Assembly: GCA_003539495.1 (NCBI GenBank)
Contig: DPPB01000013.1
Location: 24,180 to 88,179, forward strand
Source of the DNA: Oscillibacter sp.
Lineage (GTDB): Bacteria > Bacillota > Clostridia > Oscillospirales > Oscillospiraceae
Length of the DNA: 64,000 bases
Direction of reading: 5' to 3'
Under the pieces are notes generated by a model. That model saw nothing but the letters and a program-made list of their open reading frames with translations, made no database searches and was not told the origin of the DNA. The position numbers and the translations under genes are program-made. This document shows positions 60,648-64,000 of this stretch, piece after piece; positions within the stretch are counted from its first letter, which is position 1; every line of letters starts with the position of its first letter.

Positions 60648-61919
60648 TTACCGGCCCGTCATGATATTCAAGATCACCCGGTCCGTCTCGTGCATGCCCT
60701 TGGAGGCTAAAACACCTACATTGCGGATAGTTTCCTCCACGTCCGCGCCCTCTATGCCATCGCCGGGCCGGAAGTTGTTGCCGCCCAGGTACATGTTGTA
60801 TCCCAGGATGCCCGTACCCACGGCCATGGCGATTTTGCTGGCACAGCTGGCCTTGGCTCCGTCACAGATGCACCCGGAGATCATGGCCACGGCGTTGCAG
60901 ATGGTGCGGCTGATGCCGTCGTAACCCGCGCCCCGGAGCCAGGCGATGCCACAGCCTGCTCCTACCCCGGCAGACACCGCGCCGCAGTAGGCGCTGAGCC
61001 GTCCGATACCGGTTTTTTGGTGAATAGTAATAAGGTCAGACAGGGCTACGGCTCTGAGGATATTCTCTTCACCTGCGCCCAAAAACAGGCCATACCGCCA
61101 CACAGGCACCGAAGCAGTGATGCCCTGGTTGCCGCTGCCGGAGCAGATGACCACCGGCATCTCGCACCCGTTCATCCGTGCGTCGGACCCCGCCGCAGCC
61201 CAGGCCCGGGCCTCGGTCTCGATGCCGCTGCCTGTGGAGAGCAAGGTGGAGCCGATGTTGGCGCCCCAGTCACCCCGGAGCCCCTCGGCGGCAATGGCGC
61301 TGTTGCACGCCAGCTGCCGGCTGATGCAGGGCCGTATCCGTTCTATGTCCACGGTTTCTATAAAGGTAAGAATGTCTTTCACATTCAGGACGCTCTTGTC
61401 CTGGAGATTGGCCTCGGCAGAGGCGCTCTCGGGCTTTTCCAGCAGCACCCGGCCATCTTTTTCGATGTACACCAGGTTGGTGTGGTTGTTGGCCACCCGG
61501 GCCACGGCCTTGTGCCCACCCAGCCAGCCTGTGAGCCGGATGTCCAGCAGGCAGGGGGTCTCCGGACAGGTGACGGTGATGTCCGTGGCGTCCAAATATT
61601 CCTGGATATGCTTCGTGTCCTCCTCGGTGACCTTGGCCAGCACCTGCAGCTCTGCGTCGGCGTCCCCGGCCACGATGCCCACGGCGATGGCGGCCTCAAT
61701 GCCCCGCCGTCCGCCGGTGTTGGGTACCACCACGGATTTCACATTTTTCAGGATGTTTCCGCTGATCTCGGCCAGCACTTTTTCCGGTTTACCGCCCAGC
61801 ACCTCGCGCAGCTTTGCAGCACAATACGCAACGGCGATGGGCTCTGTACACCCGGTGGCCAGGCGAAGCTCCTCCGCCAAAATGGCGCAGTAGGCTTCCA
61901 TTTTCCTTTCGTTCAACAT
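60648..61919 (-). CDS. cyuA: L-cysteine desulfidase / serine dehydratase alpha family (CyuA, UPF0597)
   Basis: 423 aa, close to the ~430 of the family. GCTEPIAVAYCAAK at the N-terminus, VPNTGGRRGIEAA, CSGSGNQGITASVPV and CGAVSAGVGAGCGIAW carry the Cys that bind a [4Fe-4S] cluster. Members degrade L-cysteine to pyruvate, ammonia and sulfide, or deaminate serine. Which substrate applies cannot be told by sequence alone. No cysteine importer is adjacent. Confidence 0.9.
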   Translation of the reverse strand: MLNERKMEAYCAILAEELRLATGCTEPIAVAYCAAKLREVLGGKPEKVLAEISGNILKNVKSVVVPNTGGRRGIEAAIAVGIVAGDADAELQVLAKVTEEDTKHIQEYLDATDITVTCPETPCLLDIRLTGWLGGHKAVARVANNHTNLVYIEKDGRVLLEKPESASAEANLQDKSVLNVKDILTFIETVDIERIRPCISRQLACNSAIAAEGLRGDWGANIGSTLLSTGSGIETEARAWAAAGSDARMNGCEMPVVICSGSGNQGITASVPVWRYGLFLGAGEENILRAVALSDLITIHQKTGIGRLSAYCGAVSAGVGAGCGIAWLRGAGYDGISRTICNAVAMISGCICDGAKASCASKIAMAVGTGILGYNMYLGGNNFRPGDGIEGADVEETIRNVGVLASKGMHETDRVILNIMTGR

Positions 61920-61982
61920 TCTTACCGCACTCCTTAATGTTAATTTGTATAGAACCCCGGGCTTCCAGGGAAAAGGACAAAA

Positions 61983-62160
61983 GTCTCGCAGAGCTTACCG
62001 CCCGCAGGCGGCAAAAAATTCAAATCATTTTTCACCGTGACATGCGCGTGAAAAAAACTCTCAGGCTGCCGGTGTGGAATTTTGTCGCTTGCGGCAAAAT
62101 GATGCCCGCAGCAGACTGTAAGCCCTTTGGCAGAAAATTCCGCAGGAATTTTTGCCGGGC
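61983..62160 (+). repeat. Dispersed structured repeat, copy R3
   Basis: Same four-hairpin plan as R1 and R2 with changed but still paired stems: TTTTTCAC/GTGAAAAA replaces TTTTCTC/GAGAAAA, and ATTTTGTCGC/GCGGCAAAAT keeps pairing by G-U. It abuts the end of the dCMP deaminase gene. Confidence 0.8.
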
Positions 62161-62163
62161 ATG

Positions 62164-62655
62164 TCAGCCGCCGATGTTTTCCGCAAACGGCAGGTCATCG
62201 CCTTCCACCCATTCCGCCACATCCACGATTTCAAACTCCGTAGGCGTTTTTCGGATCACCACCCGGACAATGCCCGCATTGATGACCATCCGCCGGCACA
62301 TGGCGCAGCTGGTAGCATCGCCTAAAATTTCCCCGGTTTGGGCGTTTTTGCCCACCAGATACAGGGTGCCGCCCACCATGTCCCGCCGGGAGGCGGAGAT
62401 GATGGCGTTGGCCTCGGCGTGGACGCTGCGGCACAGCTCATACCGCTCTCCCCGGGGCACCCGCAGTGCTTCCCTTGTGCAGTAGCCCATGTCTACGCAG
62501 TTGCGCCGGCCCCTGGGTGCGCCGTTGTAGCCGGTGGAGATGATTTCGTCGTTTTTCACAATGATAGCGCCGTAAATGCGCCGCAGGCAGGTGGCCCGCT
62601 CCAACACGGTCTGGGCAATGTCCAGATAATAATTCTCCTTGCTGATACGCTCCAT
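62164..62655 (-). CDS. Deoxycytidylate deaminase (ComEB type)
   Basis: 163 aa from ATG 62655 (GGAGGTGTGT upstream). Zinc and catalytic site: VHAEANAI and, 40 residues on, TSCAMCRRMV. GYNGAPRGRRNC is the substrate loop of dCMP deaminases. It supplies dUMP for thymidylate. In Bacillus the orthologue comEB lies in a competence operon; here it stands with a DUF975 gene. Confidence 0.92.
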   Translation of the reverse strand: MERISKENYYLDIAQTVLERATCLRRIYGAIIVKNDEIISTGYNGAPRGRRNCVDMGYCTREALRVPRGERYELCRSVHAEANAIISASRRDMVGGTLYLVGKNAQTGEILGDATSCAMCRRMVINAGIVRVVIRKTPTEFEIVDVAEWVEGDDLPFAENIGG

Positions 62656-62750
62656 ACACACCTCCGTGGGATTTATAGCTTCATTATACTGTATTTTTTA
62701 CCCCATTTCAAGAAAAAGGACGCCGCAGCAGCGGAGTCCTTTTTGCGAAT

Positions 62751-63497
62751 TCAGAATCTGTCATCATGGTGGAAGGCTTCGTCCTCATCTGGGCTCCGCC
62801 CGGGCATCCGGCCTATGCCCTTTTCCGCCTTAATGGCCTCAAAGTAGCCCAGGTCAGTTTGCTGGATATAGGGGGTGATCCAAATGGAGAGAATGCCCGC
62901 TGTCAACACGCATAGGAGGCTCCAGCCCAAAAAGGTCACATCCAGCACAAAGAGATCCAGCTTGTAGCCCCTGGTTTGCTGCTTGCTCATGTTCAGCGCA
63001 TCCATCACGCCCAGCTCCGGATTCTCACACAGGTTATACAGGGCAAAGCGGTAGCGGTAGGCGGCAATGATGCCGGGCACGATCAGCAGCATACTCCACA
63101 GGGCGATAAACACCGCCATCACCAGGTTCAGCAGCACGATCTTTCCCACGAAACCGAACCCGTCAAACAGGGAGGCGATGGGCATTTCCTCACCCCGGCG
63201 CACACCCTGGTGATACTGAATATACCCGGCGTCCAGCACGCAGCCCAGCAGCCAGACCAAGACGGACACGAACACTACCACCGGCGTAGGAAAGGCAGCG
63301 TGGTGAAAGAGGGATTGCACCTGAAACTGCATATCTCCGATCTGCACCCATGTACCGTCATCGGCGGACACATAGTTGTCTGCCAGACTCAGCGCAAATC
63401 GGATCACCAGATATAGCAGGGTCATCTGATACGCGGAGACCCGGGCTGACTTGGTAATGACCTTTGCGCCCCGCTTCAGTTCAATCCGATTCAGCAT
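62751..63497 (-). CDS. DUF975 family membrane protein
   Basis: 248 aa from ATG 63497 (GGGAGATG upstream). Five or six hydrophobic segments; LLIVPGIIAAYRYRFALYNLCENP and DALNMSKQQTRGYKLDLFVLD are the conserved DUF975 core (MSKxxMxGxK). Role unknown in this family. The C-terminus is acidic with His-Asp pairs (EDEAFHHDDRF). Confidence 0.9.
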   Translation of the reverse strand: MLNRIELKRGAKVITKSARVSAYQMTLLYLVIRFALSLADNYVSADDGTWVQIGDMQFQVQSLFHHAAFPTPVVVFVSVLVWLLGCVLDAGYIQYHQGVRRGEEMPIASLFDGFGFVGKIVLLNLVMAVFIALWSMLLIVPGIIAAYRYRFALYNLCENPELGVMDALNMSKQQTRGYKLDLFVLDVTFLGWSLLCVLTAGILSIWITPYIQQTDLGYFEAIKAEKGIGRMPGRSPDEDEAFHHDDRF

Positions 63498-63585
63498 AAA
63501 TTCATCTCCCACTGCAATGTATTATTTATAATGTGCATTAGGTCAGTTTACAAGGAACTACACGCAGACCACGAAACGAGGGCTG

Positions 63586-63654
63586 CTGACAACAAATAAA
63601 GGCTGAGTATCAAGCACCGGGAAAGTGCGAGATATTCAGCCTGTTTTGTTGTCA
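63586..63654. repeat. Long imperfect inverted repeat
   Basis: CTGACAACAAA-AAGGCTGA pairs with TCAGCCT-TTTGTTGTCAG around an inner GCAC/GTGC stem. It marks the start of AT-richer, mobile-looking DNA that runs to the window edge. Confidence 0.6.
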
Positions 63655-64000
63655 GGGGTTTCCAAAGGGGTTTGCCCCTTGGCACACGACTTTGCTCGCA
63701 AAGTGTAGTGTGTTATACGCTCTGTCGGCGTTGCCGTGAAAATGCCGTTGCCACCGGAGAGGGCAAGGGCATTTGAAGCGGCAGGAAAGCAGGGCTGTGA
63801 TTGCGTGGCGTGGAGCCGCAAGCGCAGGACTGGTTTCATCAGCAGACAGGGCGTATATGAATGCCCCCGTCCCTCGTCCTACGCCGAACTATGGGACAAA
63901 GTGTCCCAGACGGATAGCCACACTTACGAAAAAGCAGACGGATTTTTCTCTCAAAATTGAAATGGGCGGGAAGCCATTTTAGGGCTTTCCCGCCTTGATT
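63655..64000 (+). other. Edge of a further mobile element, degenerate
   Basis: The text GGGGTTTGCCCCTTGGCACACGACTTTGCTCGCAAAGTG, in pieces, followed by short overlapping frames (RKRRTGFISRQGVYECPRPS, YAELWDKVSQTDSHTYEKAD) looks like DNA between genes of Firmicute conjugative elements as I remember it. No complete gene. The frame 63736-63960 (74 aa) may be the tail of an element protein. A terminator-like stem (GGGCGGGAAGCC ... GGCTTTCCCGCC) closes the window at 63964-63995. Confidence 0.45.

Overview
This window looks like the chromosome of an anaerobic, GC-rich gut Clostridium relative (Firmicutes, Oscillospiraceae-like). The basis is a single-chain pyruvate:ferredoxin oxidoreductase, a CIRCE-controlled groESL operon, a T-box upstream of ileS, a type III glutamine synthetase, ANTAR-type nitrogen regulation and GGAGG ribosome binding sites. 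This placement is inferred from gene content; there is no rRNA here.

Layout. 1-3.8 kb: truncated racemase, then a methionine ABC transporter (metQNI) behind a Met/Cys-codon leader peptide and terminator. 3.8-15.8 kb: nifJ on the minus strand, then a possible 6S-like RNA, comM, thiI, cinA, a small membrane protein, T-box plus ileS, and tRNA-Ala. 15.9-21.6 kb: remains of Tn4451-type mobile DNA (serine recombinase tail, two tnpV pieces, a 210-nt direct repeat around a DUF2089 gene), two MATE exporters and a decayed integration end. 21.6-32.3 kb: a frameshifted DMT exporter, pyrG with a leader terminator, and a nitrogen block made of split glutamate synthase, a type I-like glutamine synthetase and an ANTAR regulator, facing glnN. 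32.3-38.2 kb: a sigma factor with a membrane partner, and a TM1266-ABC transporter operon behind an unassigned attenuator.

38.24-51.95 kb is an integrative mobilizable element in the 3' end of tRNA-Val(CAC). A 37-bp direct repeat of the tRNA marks both ends. Integrase, excisionase, relaxase, MobC, an HTH protein and a DUF6076 gene form the mobility module. Cargo is a PucR regulator, Xaa-His dipeptidase, NCS1 permease, hydantoin-racemase-like enzyme and DUF917 protein, which together suggest salvage of cyclic ureides or (thio)hydantoins and dipeptides. A three-gene minus-strand cassette of unknown function sits at the left end.

51.9-64 kb: tRNA-Val/Glu/Met, a decayed dicarboxylate symporter harbouring a 22-codon hydrophobic ORF with its own promoter and terminator, groESL interrupted by a dispersed repeat, a lipid kinase, an rRNA methyltransferase, an XRE-NfeD fusion with its SPFH partner, cysteine desulfidase-like protein, dCMP deaminase, a DUF975 protein and another mobile-element edge.

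The most unusual items are the Met/Cys leader peptide, a dispersed ~180-nt repeat with four covarying hairpins (three full copies and one truncated), the tRNA-Val element with its metabolic cargo, and the orphan leader RNAs.
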